Notes: generated from the letters alone by a model not told the origin. Shown: positions 23,124 to 34,153, numbered from the stretch's first letter. The stretch is DNA of 64,000 nucleotides from Emiliania huxleyi CCMP1516 (GCF_000372725.1 NW_005196981.1:259325-323324); one strand, 5' to 3'. Made by a program: numbers and translations.

Positions 23124-23750
23124 TGAGCGTAAGAGAATCGCCTATCGATCAAGGGGCAACGATTACGACGACCGAACGTTCGTGTCGTCTGTCGAGTCCC
23201 TAACTCTCCGTAGCGTTCGAACTCCCAGAAAACTGGAAACAAAGGAATTTAACAAACCTTTCCCGGGGGAAATAACGAGGCGAGGGGAAAAAAACCGAGG
23301 AGCGGCGGCCTGCCGGAGGGTGCCCCTAATGTGAAACACCTCCCGGGGAGGCCAACTTTGAGTGGTTGTGCCGAGTACTGTTTAAGGGTTGTGGGGCTGC
23401 TGTGGGCGGTTTTGGGCGTCCCTGGGGCACCCTCTGGAAGGGTCTGGCCCGTTGCGCGTTGGTTCGGGGGGCGTCGCGTCTAGGGGGTGTATTCACACCT
23501 CGAAAATCGTTTCACAGAAGGGATCCCTAGCGATTTCTCGTTCTCATTTTTTCAACAGCGGATTTTCATTAGAACACCTCCTCCCCTCCCCTCCTCGGAC
23601 CTCGCCCCACCCCCCCCTTCTCCCTCCTCCCATACCTGGGGCCTTCGTCGCACCAAACAAGAACACAACGCACCTAACCAGCGATCCCGAAAGATAAATC
23701 TGGTCCAGCCAGAGTCGGTGGGTGGCAGGTTAGTAAAAGAAAGAGAGAAA
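23124..23750. other. Intergenic, 5' flank of the SART3-like gene
   Basis: I see no gene. The stretch includes a purine-rich segment around 23270-23310 and a pyrimidine-rich segment at 23575-23640 (CCTCCCCTCCCCTCCTCGG), possibly part of the promoter or 5' UTR of the next gene. Confidence 0.55.
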
Positions 23751-23846
23751 ATGGCAAGGTGCAAACGGAAAAGAAAATCACAGGAAGCAAGCCGCGCGGG
23801 CTCCTGTCCTCTCACCTGTCCTCTCACTAAGATACTCTCGACGACG

Positions 23847-26387
23847 ATGCCCAAGGGCAGCTCTGACGACGACGACGACAGATCCGACGACGAGGACGAG
23901 CGCGAGGGCGAGGGCAGCGACGACGACAGCGACAGCTCCTCCGCCGAGACGGACGAGCGGTGTGGCGAGCTGCTCGCGCAGCTGCAGCAGGGCTCGCTGA
24001 CGTACGGCGCGGCGCTCGAGCTCATCGGGCTGCTCAAGGCGAGAGCGGACCTCCCGGGAGTGCGCCAGGCCCGCGAGGCGCTCGCGGCGGCCTACCCGCT
24101 CCCGGAGGCGGTCTGGCTCGAGTGGATCGAGGACGAGGCGCGGCTGGCGGCGGGCGACGAGGTGGACGAGGTGATCGAGCTGGCGGGGCGCGCGGTGCGG
24201 GACGGCCTGTACGTGGGCGTGTGGCTGCGGCTCGTCAGGCTCGTGGCGGAGCGGCACGCGCCGGGCCTCGTGAGCGCGCTCGACGCCGCGGCGGAGGGCG
24301 CGCTCGGCGGCGGAGGCGCGGCGGGCGGCGCCGGCGAGCCGGGCGAGCCGGGCGCGGGCGCGGCGCCCGAGGCGGGGCTGCGCGAGGTGCGCGCCGCCCT
24401 GGAGCGGGCCCTCACGGCGGCCAGCCTGCACCTGGCGGAGGGCGACCGCCTGTGGAGCGCGTACGAGGCGGTGGAGGGTGCGGCGCTGCGCTGCGCCGAG
24501 CGCGAGGGCGGCGCCGCGGCGGCGGAGCAGCGCGCGCGAGTGCGAGCGCTGTGGCGGCGGCGGCTGTCGGTGCCGCTCGTCGGGATGGAGGGCGCGATGG
24601 AGCGGTACCGCGCCTTCGAGGCGGCGGCGGCCCTCGCGGCGGGCGAGCCGGCCGCGGCGGCGGAGCGGGAGGTTGCGACTGCCGAGCGCGCGTACTCGGT
24701 CGCATGGAAGGCGGCGGGCGCGCGGAGGCAGCACGAGAGCAAGGTCGCGGCGGCGCGCGCGGCGCGCGGCGCGGTGGACCCGTGGGGCGGCGGCAGCGAG
24801 TGGGAGGCGTGGAGCGCGTACCTCGCCGCCGAGGCCGAGGGCGGCGACCCGTGGCGGACGAGGGCGTTGTTCGAGCGGATGCTGAGCCCGGACGAGTCTG
24901 CGTGGCGGCGGGCGGAGGAGGCGGCGGCGGCGGGGGAGGGGGGCGGCGGGGCCCTCCCTCCGTGCGCGAGGGCGGCTCTCTGGCGGCGCTACCTCCACTT
25001 CCTCGTCGCCAGCCTACCCTCGCCCTCGCTGCGGGTCGAGGCGACCGCGCGAGGCGTGCGCTGCTGCGCCACTTCCTAGACACCTCCTCGACACTTCCTA
25101 GACACTTCCTAGGCGACCGCGCGAGGTGTGCGCTGCTGCGCCGCCGACGCGCACCTGTGGGTGGCGAGGCTGCGCGCGCTGGAGGAGGCGGCGGCGCCGG
25201 CGGAGGAGGTGCGGGCGGCCTTCGAGGCGGCCCTCGGCGCGCCGCTCGCCCCGCCGCCCGCCGACCCCGCCGACCCCGCCGACAAGAGCCCGCCTCCGAG
25301 CGGCGGCCACGCGTGTGACCACCTCTGGCTCCTCCACTCCTACTCGCACTTCCAGCGCCGCCGCCTCGCCGCCGCCGCCGCCGCCGACCCCGCCGCCGCC
25401 GTCGCCGCCGCCGGCTCGGTGCGCGAGGCGCGCGACGCCGTCCTCGCGTATGAAGAGGCGTACCTGCCCAGGCTCGAGCCTGCGGGCGAGCTGCTCCGCT
25501 TCTGGGCGGACGCCGAGGAGGAGCGCGGCGAGGCGGCGCAGGCGCGCGAGCTGATGGAGCGCGCCCTCGCCCGCTTCGGCGCCGACTCGGCCCTCTGGCT
25601 CCACCTCGCCGCGATTGAGCGCCGCCTCGAGGAGCGGGCCGCCGCCGAGGGCGGCGCCGCCGGCAGCGCCGCGCCGGGCGGCGACGCGCCGTACGAGCGG
25701 TGCCGCAAGGTGTTTCGGCGCGCCGTGACGGTGGTGCACTCGCCAGAGCACGCGGCGGCGCTGCACGCGGCCTGGCTCTCCCTCGAGGCCACACGCGGCA
25801 CGCTGAGCACGCTGCGCGCCGCCGAGGAGCGCGTCGCCGCCCACCGCGCGCAGCTCGGCCGCCGGGGCGAGAAGGAGGCGGAGGCGGCCGAGGAGGCGGC
25901 CGAGGCGGCCGCCGCGGCGAGGGCGGCGCGCGAGCAGAAGCGCACCGCCGCGCGCAAGGAGAAGCGCGCCGCCACGAAGGCGGCGCGCGGCCCGGGTGAC
26001 GACTCCTCGCAGCCGGCGGCTCCCGGCGCGCTGGACGCCGCCGCCGCCGCGCCACTGGCGGGCAAGCGGAGCGCTGGCGCGGCGGGGCTGGCGCAGCAGG
26101 GAGGCGCGCAGCCCGCGTCGTCGGGCGGGGCCGCGGCCGGCCAGAGCAAGAAGCCGCGCGCTGCGCTCGTGCCGCGCGCCGCCGGGCGGGGGGGCGCGGG
26201 CGGCGGCGCGCTCATCCCGCGCGCCGCGCGTCCCGGCGGTCCGCCACGTGGCCGGTCGGCGAGGCCCGGGCTTGGCCAGGCGGCTGTTGCGCCGGCGGCG
26301 GAGAGCGCGCCGGCGGGGCCGGACCCGATGCTCTCGAACGACGCCTTCAGAGACTTGATGCTGAAGAAGGAGGAGCCCGAGGGATGA
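23847..26387 (+). CDS. SART3/Prp24-like HAT-repeat splicing factor lacking RRMs
   Basis: Exons 23847-25040 and 25113-26387 give 822 aa (854 if the in-frame ATG at 23751 is used). After an acidic N-terminus (SSDDDDDRSDDEDEREGEG) come HAT (half-TPR) repeats, for example AVWLEWIEDEARL, LYVGVWLRLVRLV and ELLRFWADAEEERGEAAQARE. The protein ends DPMLSNDAFRDLMLKKEE, resembling the conserved SART3 C-terminal motif (human: MSNADFAKLFLRK). SART3 recycles U4/U6 snRNPs through HAT repeats and two RRMs; no RRM is visible here, so RNA contact would need a partner. The single 72-nt intron is GC-AG (GAG|GCGACC...TAG|GCGACC), lies inside a 30-bp direct repeat, and splicing restores VEATARGVRCCAAD. Gene assignment is fairly secure. 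Confidence 0.75.
25041..25142 (+). repeat. 30-bp direct repeats flanking a 42-bp insert that forms an intron (site B)
   Basis: The 30-bp copies at 25041-25070 and 25113-25142 differ at one base. The insert, 25071-25112, is ACTTCC plus three 11-nt units (TAGACACCTCC, TCGACACTTCC, TAGACACTTCC) plus TAG. The period of 72 is a multiple of three. The insert carries in-frame TAG stops and provides the pyrimidine-rich 3' splice site, while the first exon copy becomes the start of the intron. Confidence 0.9.
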
Positions 26388-26606
26388 GGCTTGAGAGTGG
26401 CCGCCGTCTTCACTGAGAGTGCCCCTTGAAAGCAGCGGGTCTCTTGCGGGGGTAACAACGAGGGAGGGAGTAAGCCGCCAGAAGAAAGAAAGAAAACAGA
26501 CAACGCAAACAGTTAAGACGCCAGGGCGAGAGCCACCGTGCCCTGCGCATGGAAATTCTTCTCACCCGCCTGACGCTCCCTGCGCCCTTCGGTCATACAC
26601 ACATAT

Positions 26607-27396
26607 ATGGCCTCTCCTCCCGTCCTCCCGCCCGGTGCTTCGGCCGGCGAGCAGCCGTGCCCTTCCATGTCGACCCTCCTCGCCTCGGACGACGTTGGCC
26701 CGTCGATGTTGTCCATCCCCGCCTTCCTCTCTCCCGCAGAGTGCGCCGCGTGGGTCAGCTGGGGCGAGACGTCTGGTTTTGAGCAGGAGAAGCACGCCCA
26801 GACGCGCTGGATCGCTCACCGCGACAATGGCCGGCTGGCAGTGCAGAGCGAGTCCATCGCAGCCGCGCTGTGGTCGCGCCTTGCGCCGCTCATGCCCGCC
26901 GAATCGACAAGGCGCGGCGCGGTGGCGTGTGGCTGCAATCCAAACATCCGCCTGTATCGCTACACGCCTGGTCAGCGCTTTGGACAGCACGTCGACCAGT
27001 CCAACGCGCTGCCGGGCGGTGAGCAGACGGAGTGGACTATGCTCGTCTACTTGAGTGGCGGGCCTGGACAGGAGGTGGTGGGCGGCGAGACCGCCTTCTA
27101 CGACGGCGGCCGCCGCTCGGTCGTCGTCGATCCGCTCGCGGGCTCAGCCCTGCTGCACGCACACGGTTTGCGGACTCACCTCAGGCCCAGCCACTCGAGC
27201 ACGCTCCCGATTCGGCGTCGACTCTCTCCGTGTAGGCGAGCGCTGCCTGACCCACGAGGCACTGGAGGTGCGGCGTGGCGTCAAGTACGTGCTCCGCTCC
27301 GACGTCGTCTTTGCGCCCTCGTCGGCAAGCCCAAACGCGGGCGCAGGGGCGGAGAAGGGGCGGGGAGGCCGGCGGGCAAAGCGCAGACCGCAGTAG
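26607..27396 (+). CDS. Prolyl 4-hydroxylase-like Fe(II)/2-oxoglutarate dioxygenase
   Basis: Exons 26607-27165 and 27236-27396 (GT-AG intron of 70 bp, phase 1) give 239 aa. Conserved features of the P4H fold are visible: NIRLYRYTPGQRFGQHVDQS with the iron-binding HxD, a middle region TMLVYLSGGPG...GGETAFYDGG, the distal iron ligand in GERCLTHEALEV, and the 2-oxoglutarate-binding basic residue in RRGVKYVLRSDVVF. The length fits a compact soluble enzyme. There is no signal peptide, so a cytosolic or nuclear target is likely. The C-terminal 25 residues are basic (RRAKRRPQ), possibly nuclear. The substrate is unknown. Confidence 0.82.
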
Positions 27397-28299
27397 CTGA
27401 GGCGCAGGGCAACGAATATGAAGAAGAATCTCTCTCTCGAATATGGAAAGCAAAGGGTTTAGATTACAAAAAAGCGGCTCATCGATTTCTTATTGGTAGG
27501 GTGCCCACAGGACCCAAAAGAAAATAGCTTCGCGGCTCAAAGGGACGCACCAGCGCGACGCACGTTGGCACGAGGCAAATCTGATGTGGCGGAGTTTTTC
27601 CAATATACGCAATAGGAGCATGAAGGCCTCTCTCTTTTCCGTAGTTCCCGCGTTGCGCGCGCGCGTTGGGGGGGGGGGACCGAGTGTGAGGGTACCTAGA
27701 TGTTAAATACACAGGGTGGGGGTAGCAAATACACAAAATACACTGTGTTTTTGGCCTGTGAGCAAATACACAGCAAATACACAGCCAAATACACAGTCAG
27801 TGGTGGCGGTGCCGGTGGTTGGCAGACCAGGGAGTCACATGCACAAATGGTCAAGTCCCAATCCGAAATACCAAAAAGCTCAATTACCTGTCTTCAAGTG
27901 ACCGACTCCCAAGGTCAAATGTTGGTCAAAGCTGCGAAAAATCAATGAAAACTCACGAAATACGGCAAATTTTCCTTCGCCTGCGGCGCGCTGGTAGGAT
28001 CTAGTGGTCCCCATCGAGTGTGTATCCTGGCTTTGTGGGAGCAAATACACAAAATACACTGTGTTTTCAGCCCAAGTCCAAATACACAAAATACAGACTT
28101 AACATCTAGCGTGAGGGAGCGCGAGCGTGACACTACTGCACTTGGCGGTCGGACGTCGGAGGCCGACGACGACGCGCCTGCTTGGCAGGCCGAGAGCAGC
28201 AGCTTGGCAGGCCGACGAGACAGCGGCTGATCAGGCCTCGCCCGCTCGCAAGCCACCAAACCCACATGCCCCCCACACCCCAAAGAGCCGAACCCAGCG
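27397..28299. other. Intergenic region containing a MITE-like element
   Basis: From 27397 to 27695 I see no gene, only a G run near 27668. The element at 27696-28109 is described separately. The segment 28110-28299 is the 5' flank of the ankyrin/kinase/RING gene. Confidence 0.65.
27696..28109. mobile_element. MITE-like element with 11-bp terminal inverted repeats
   Basis: CTAGATGTTAA at 27696-27706 is inverted as TTAACATCTAG at 28099-28109. Just inside each end lie clusters of CAAATACAC and its relatives (27720-27800 and 28040-28095), including the shared string CAAATACACAAAATACACTG. The interior is clearly more AT-rich than the neighbourhood and has no coding potential. The size of 414 bp fits a non-autonomous DNA transposon. 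No clean target duplication is seen; GTGAGGG occurs close to both ends but not directly at them. Confidence 0.68.
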
Positions 28300-29481
28300 A
28301 TGGTGAGTGCATTTGCCCCTGGCAATGGCGCAGGATCCCTGAGCCGTTCCGACGCGGCCGTGATAGCGGCTGAACGTGGTGAGGAGAAGGCGGTGCTGGC
28401 GTGGCTCGACAGCGGCGGGCGGGTCGACGCGACGTACGAGAGAGACGGCGTGAGCGGCCTCACGCTGCTGATGGGCGCCGCCTTGTACGGCCACGAGCGG
28501 CTGGTCGAGTTGCTGCTTCGGCGTGGCGCGAAGATCGACCTGCGGGACAGCGACGGCTACACCGCGCTGATGCTCGCCGCCGTCCGCGGCCACGAGCGGT
28601 TGGTCGAGCTGCTGCTGCGGCACGGCGCTGATGTCAACCTGCAGGACAGCAAAGGCGTCACCGCGCTGATGGCCGCCGCCGTCGAAGGCCATGAGCGGGT
28701 GGTCGAGCTGTTGATTCGGCACGGCGCTGAGATCAACCTGCAGAACAGCAAAGGCTACACCGTGCTGATGTTCGCTGCCTTCTTCAACCACCCCGCTGTC
28801 GTGCGGCGCTTGCTGCGGGCGGGCGCAGACACGGCGGCGCGCACCACGGGCGGCAAGACGGCGCTGCATTGGGCCAAGGAGAAGGGCCACGCCGAGTGCG
28901 CGCGCGCCCTCGAGGAGCACTCGTCGACTGCAGCAGAGGCTGAGGGGGAGACGGCGGTCGCAGAATCAGCCGAACAGGCCGCGGCGGCCGCACGCGAGGC
29001 GGCAGCGGCTGCGGAGGCGGCGGAGGCGCGCGACGCTGCCGAAGCGGCGCTGCGCGAGGTGGTTGAGGCGTGCGGCCGAGGCGACGCCGATCTCGAGGCG
29101 CTCAGGGCGGCGATCAACGCGAACACCCACGCCGCCGACGGCTCGGAGGCGCTGCGGGCGGCGCGGCGGCTGCGCGACGAGCTGGCGGAGCGAAAGACCC
29201 GCGAGGCCAGGGCGCTGAAGCGGCAGCGGCAGAAGAAGGAGAAGGCGGCGGCGGCGGCAGCGCGGGCGGCGGAGCGGGCGGCGGAGCAGGCGGAGGAGGC
29301 GCGGGCGGCTGCGGCGGCGCGAGTGGCGGAGGAAGCGGATCGGGTGGTAGCAGAGGCTGCGGCGGCGCGGGCGGCGGAGGCGGCGGAGGGGGCGTCGCGC
29401 GCAAGGGAGGAGGCAGAGGCGAGGGCAAGGGAGGAGGCGGCAAGGGAGAGGGAGGAGGCGAGGATGAGGGCGGAGGCGGAG

Positions 29482-29512
<31 letters not shown>

Positions 29513-30945
29513 AGGCAGCGGCGGAGGCGGCAGCTGTAGAGGCGGCAGTGGCGGCTGTGGCGGCGGCGGAGGCTCAAGAGGCGGCGGCAGCGGAGGCGGC
29601 AGCGGAGGCAGTGGAGGCGGCGGCGAGCGTCGCTGCCCTCGCCGCCGCGGCCGCGCCGCCCGCCGCCGTCCCTCTCGACGAGCTCATCGCGGCAACCGAG
29701 GGCTTTGCCGAGGCGCGCAAGGTGGGCGAGGGAGGCTTTGGGCGCGTCTACCGCTGCGACGCGCTGCCGTCGCTTCCGCGCGTCGCTTGCGGGTTCGCCG
29801 TCAAGACGGCGCTGGTCGGTGTCGGCGCCCAAGGCCTCGCCGAGCTGCAGAGCGAGGTGCGCACGCTCAGCGCGGCGTGCCACCGGTCTTTGCTTCCTCT
29901 GCTCGGCGTCTGCTTGGCGCCGGCGAGAGCGTGCCTCGTCTACCCCCTCTGCCGCGGCGGCAGCCTCGAGGACCGCCTCTACCGCGCTCCAGCCGCGCTC
30001 CAGCGGCTCCACATGCTCGGCTTCGAGACGCCGCCTCCGCCGCTCTCCGCCGCCGCACGGCTCCGCGTGCTGCGCGACGCAGCGAGCGCGCTGCACTACT
30101 TGCACACGCTCTCGCCCATGATCCTGCACCGCGACGTCTCGGCGGGCAACGTCCTGCTCGACGAGCGCGGCAACGGCTACCTCGCCGACGTGGGCCTCGC
30201 GCGCGCGGCAGAGGCGACGGCCGGCAGCAGCCAGCAGGTGTCGCACCTGTCGACGCAGCGCCTCTTCGGCAAGCTTGGGTACATGGACCCGATCATTCCG
30301 CAGAGCGGGCAGGCGTCAGCGCTGACCGACGGCTATGCGTTCGGCATCACGCTGCTCGTCGCCCTGACCGGCCGCGGCGCCGTCGGCCTCCTCGACGAGT
30401 GCGACGATGCGCTTGAGGAGCCCGACACGGCGGAGAGCATCGCGGCGGCCGACGCGGGCTGGTCGGCGGCACAGGCCGAGGAGCTGATGCGGCTCGTGGT
30501 CGGGCTGGCATACGAGCGGAAGAAGAAGCAGATGCCGCTCGCAGACGCATTGCCGCGGCTGGAGGCGCTAGTCGAAGCGGCGGGGGAGGTGGAGGAGACG
30601 GCTGGGGCCGAGGAGCGCCAGTGTGACCTCTGCTACGACGCGCCGCGCTCGGTCCGCTTCGCGTGCGGCCACGCGCTGTACTGCGAGACATGTGCGCCGC
30701 GCGTGCTGGAGCGCGACAGCAACTGCCCGGCCTGCCGCCAGCCGGCGCTGCCCATCGCCGCAATTGGGCGGTTGGTGGCGGCGCAGACGACGTTTGTCCA
30801 CCAGCCGCCCTTGCGCACCGTGCCCCAGGCTCAGCCCGTGGGCGCCACGGCAGCGGTCGGTAGGCGAGGGGGGAGAGGGGGGCGAGGGGGGCGTGGACGT
30901 GGCGGGCGGGGCGGGCGGGGCGCGGGGCGCGGCGGCTCTGCTTAG
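28300..30945 (+). CDS. Ankyrin / coiled-coil / IRAK-type kinase / RING-finger protein
   Basis: This is an intronless frame of 881 aa. Residues 25-210 are four or five ankyrin repeats (TALMLAAVRGHERLVELLLRHG). Residues 215-450 form a long Ala/Glu/Arg helix, probably a coiled coil. Residues 457-760 are a TKL/IRAK or plant-RLK-like kinase: GEGGFGRVYR loop, AVKTAL lysine, HRDVSAGNVLL catalytic loop and YLADVGLA in place of DFG. Residues 774-811 are a C3HC4 RING (CDLCYDAPRSVRFACGHALYC...CPACR), implying E3 ubiquitin ligase activity. The last 30 residues are an RGG tail, which can bind RNA. The DVG change may lower or alter metal use, but HRD and Lys are intact. The combination suggests a signalling kinase that ubiquitinates its ankyrin-bound partners. 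Confidence 0.85.
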
Positions 30946-31818
30946 TGAGCTGTGTAGGGGTCCGCCCGCATGCTAAGTTACATCTGCACTTTCATGCACA
31001 CGACACGACAGTCGACACGAGATCGCGCTTGACTCTGCACTCTGAAAAAAAAGCAGAGAGCTCGGCTGTACTTCCTGTGCGAGTGCTATGGTCGCCGCAC
31101 GAGACACGGGGCTTCCGACTTGACGGGCGCATGGAGACTTGAGGTCGACCCTCTTGCCTCTACCACTGAGGATCTTCCGCGCACACCGCGGCGTTGTTCA
31201 ATGTTGCTTGTTGGGGCGCGGGAGAGATCGCGAGAAACGAGATCACCATGCGGATGAGATTGCGGTACGCATGAGAATAATTTCACAACAGGACGGAACT
31301 AAGAATTTCAGGCCTTCATTCGTGGAGCTGTCACAGCGCCCCGACTAGCGCCCCGACCTCTCTCGCCGCTCGGCCTTCGTCCGTCGCCTCGCTCTCCCCG
31401 CCGCCCACGCCTCGCGCTCCTTCCTCACTCTCCGTCTCCCTCCCCGAAGAGGTAGGCCAGGACCGCGCCCGCTTGCGTCACGAAGATCGGCGGGAGCCTC
31501 TTATGCGGGCTAAAAGTCGGCCGTGAGTTCGTTGGCTCAAAATTTTCTTCTTGACTTCGCCTGCGGCGGCGGCGCCGGCGGCGCCGGCAGGCGTTGTCAT
31601 CGATTCATACAAGTGGAGAAAAAAAACTTTTAAGCGCCCCATGACGACGTTCCCACCCGTCCGGACGCCTGCCGTCGGGACGGACGATCGCCTCACCTGG
31701 ACTGCGCCGCGTCGCACGACGCAGGCGAGGTCACTGCAAACCAGCGCTCCCGCAGGGTTCACCTCTACCTCTCTGTCTCTCTGCTCCTCCCGCGTGGCAC
31801 TCGCGTCCTCACTCGGCC
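30946..31818. other. Intergenic, no clear feature
   Basis: This lies between the convergent ankyrin/kinase/RING gene and the minus-strand ankyrin gene. Short frames on both strands have no protein-like character. I see no repeat shared with the rest of the window. Confidence 0.6.
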
Positions 31819-33693
31819 TCAGCGCGCGACCGCGTGCGGCAGCACGTGCTCGCGCCACACGTCGGACAGCGCGCTCCAGTCCGGGCGCGCCTCGGCGCCG
31901 TCGGGCGGAGAGAGCGCGATCTGGTAGCCGATGCGCATGACCATCACCGCGTACTCGCGCGCCGCCGCGGGGAAGAGCGAATGGCTTGCCGGCGACCACG
32001 GCGCCGCCGCCCGCCGGATCAGCGCCGCCGCCTCGCCCTCGCCACCCGCGGCGCGCTGCAGCGGCGTCGGCTCGCCCTCGTGCAAGCTTGCGCCGCTGCG
32101 CAGCAGGGAGAGCGCGCGGGCGGCGGTGAGGCTCTCAAGGTGCGCGAGCGGCGTCCAGCCGCGGCTGGCGACCAGCCAGGCGGCGAGGTCGGCGTGGCCT
32201 CGGCTGTTTGCAATCTCCTCGGGCGTGCCGAAGGGCGTAGCGGCGCGGGAGGCGCCGTAGGAGGAGAGGAGCTTGGCGACCTCGATGTGGCCCTGGATGC
32301 ACGCGATGAGCAGCGGCGTGGCGCCGTTCTGCGCAGCGTGTTCGACCGCCGCGCCAGCCTCGAGGAGCAGCCCGATGATCTCGAGGTGGCCGTTCTGGCA
32401 CGCGATGAGCAGCGGCGTGGCGCCTTGGGTCTGGGCTTGGTCGACCGCCGCGCCGGTCTCGAGGAGCAACTGGACAATGTCGAGGTGGCCCTTCTTGCAC
32501 GCGACGTACAGCGGCGTGACGCCGTTGTTGCGGGCTTGGTTGAGTGCCGCGCCGGCCTGCTGAAGCACTTGAGCGCACTCGAGGTGGCCCTTCTGGCACG
32601 CGATGAGCAGCGGCGTGGCGCCTTGGGTCTGGGCTTGGTCCTTCGCCGCGCCCGCCTCGAGGAGCAGCCGGACGATGTCGACGTGGCCGTAACGGCACGC
32701 GGCGTATAGCGGCGTGCGGCCTTCTGAATCTGCTTGGTTCACCGCAGCGCCGGCGTCGCGCAGCAGCCGGGCGACGTCGAGGTGGTCGTTATGGCACGCG
32801 GCGAGCAGCGGCGTGGCGCCGCTGTTCATGGCTTGGCCGACCGCTGCGCCAGCCTCGAGAAGCAGCCGGGCGATGTCGAGGTGGCCGTTATGGCACGCGA
32901 TGAACAGCGGCGTGGCGCCATTGGCCTTGGCTTGTTCGACCGCCGCACCGGCCTCGAGGAGCAGCCGGGCGCACTCGAGGTGGCCCTTCTGGCACGCGAT
33001 GTACAGCGGCGTGGCGCCGTCCTCATTGGCTTGATTGACTGCTGCGCTGGCCTCGAGGAGCAGCCGGGCGACCTCGGGGTGGCCCTTCAGGCACGCAGCG
33101 AACAGCGGCGTGGCGCCATTGGCCTTGGCTTGGTTGACTGCCGCACCGGCGTCGCGCAGCAGCCGGGCGATCTCGAGGTGGCCCTCCTGGCACGCGACGT
33201 GCAGCGGCGTGAAGCCATTGTCCGCGGCTTGGTTCACCGCCGCGCTGGCCTCGAGGAGCAGCCGGACGACGTCAAGGTGGCCCCGAGCGCACGCGACGAT
33301 CAGCGGCGTGGCGCCGCTGTCCACGGCTTGGTTCATCGCTGCGCTGGCCTCGAGGAGCAGCCGGGCGCACTCGACGTGGCCCTCCTGGCACGCGATGTAC
33401 AGCGCAGAGCGGCCGCCGCCGTCAGTCGCCCCGACGCTCGCGCCAGCCTCAAGCAGCAGCCGCACCGCCTCGGCCTGCCCGTGGCGCGCGGCCCAGGTCA
33501 GCAGCGTGTCCTGCTTCTCGGTGTCGAGCCGCGCGTCGAGCTGGGCCGCGAGCGACGTGCCGCGCGTCCGCCGGCCGGAGAGGTGGGCGTGCAGCGAGGC
33601 GAGGTCGGCGGCGGCGATGTCGGCGAGCAGCGTGGCGGGCGGGGTCGCGGCGGGCGCCATGTCACCGAGTCGAGCCGCGGCGGCAGACCCCAT
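31819..33693 (-). CDS. Ankyrin-repeat protein with about 14 near-identical repeats
   Basis: The ATG at 33693 (MGSAAAARLGDMAP) opens a 624-aa intronless frame. Residues 70-510 are about 14 highly similar 33-aa ankyrin repeats, typically GATPLLIACQKGHLE followed by RLLLEAGAAV. The uniform DNA of the repeats implies recent expansion or homogenisation. The C-terminal 110 residues (WTPLAHLESLTAARALSLLR, WSPASHSLFPAAAREYAV) are a conserved-looking cap that could recruit a partner, perhaps SOCS/F-box-like, but I cannot name it. The frame stays open upstream through a (CA)n microsatellite, but that part is not likely coding. It would be a protein-binding scaffold. Confidence 0.8.
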   Translation of the reverse strand: MGSAAAARLGDMAPAATPPATLLADIAAADLASLHAHLSGRRTRGTSLAAQLDARLDTEKQDTLLTWAARHGQAEAVRLLLEAGASVGATDGGGRSALYIACQEGHVECARLLLEASAAMNQAVDSGATPLIVACARGHLDVVRLLLEASAAVNQAADNGFTPLHVACQEGHLEIARLLRDAGAAVNQAKANGATPLFAACLKGHPEVARLLLEASAAVNQANEDGATPLYIACQKGHLECARLLLEAGAAVEQAKANGATPLFIACHNGHLDIARLLLEAGAAVGQAMNSGATPLLAACHNDHLDVARLLRDAGAAVNQADSEGRTPLYAACRYGHVDIVRLLLEAGAAKDQAQTQGATPLLIACQKGHLECAQVLQQAGAALNQARNNGVTPLYVACKKGHLDIVQLLLETGAAVDQAQTQGATPLLIACQNGHLEIIGLLLEAGAAVEHAAQNGATPLLIACIQGHIEVAKLLSSYGASRAATPFGTPEEIANSRGHADLAAWLVASRGWTPLAHLESLTAARALSLLRSGASLHEGEPTPLQRAAGGEGEAAALIRRAAAPWSPASHSLFPAAAREYAVMVMRIGYQIALSPPDGAEARPDWSALSDVWREHVLPHAVAR

Positions 33694-33860
33694 GCACAAT
33701 AGGATAGGACGGGCAGTGTCTTCGCACGGCCAGCGGACGACTCTGTCGCGGCGCGGTTCGAAAAAGAATTCCCGAGTACTAGGCACCTCCCCGCGGCGCA
33801 ACTCTGGCAGCGCCGCGGGCAGGGCGGCTCGCATAGCGCCCGCGCGCGCGCGTTCGAGCG

Positions 33861-33984
<124 letters not shown>

Positions 33985-34043
33985 TTCTACCTCCCCAGAA
34001 ATCCCGAGGAGGCGCACAGCGTAGATATGTCTTGTGTTGCTGT

Positions 34044-34153
34044 GTGCTGCACGCCCTGCGAGCGGGGCGGGGTGCGCACTGTCCCTCTGTGTTCGTGCGT
34101 CGCCCTGGCGTCGCCCATCTCTCCTGGAGATGTCTGCTCTATTTATTTATTTA
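34044..34153 (+). repeat. Dispersed repeat F, copy 2
   Basis: Inverted relative to copy 1 at 20866-20968, with about 100 bp of high similarity and an (ATTT)n tail at 34140-34153. Confidence 0.82.

Noticed and set aside
28966-30246. Long minus-strand Arg/Leu-rich frame opposite the kinase gene
   Set aside because: It is an antisense shadow of the Ala/Glu-rich coiled coil and kinase, which are supported by conserved motifs on the plus strand.
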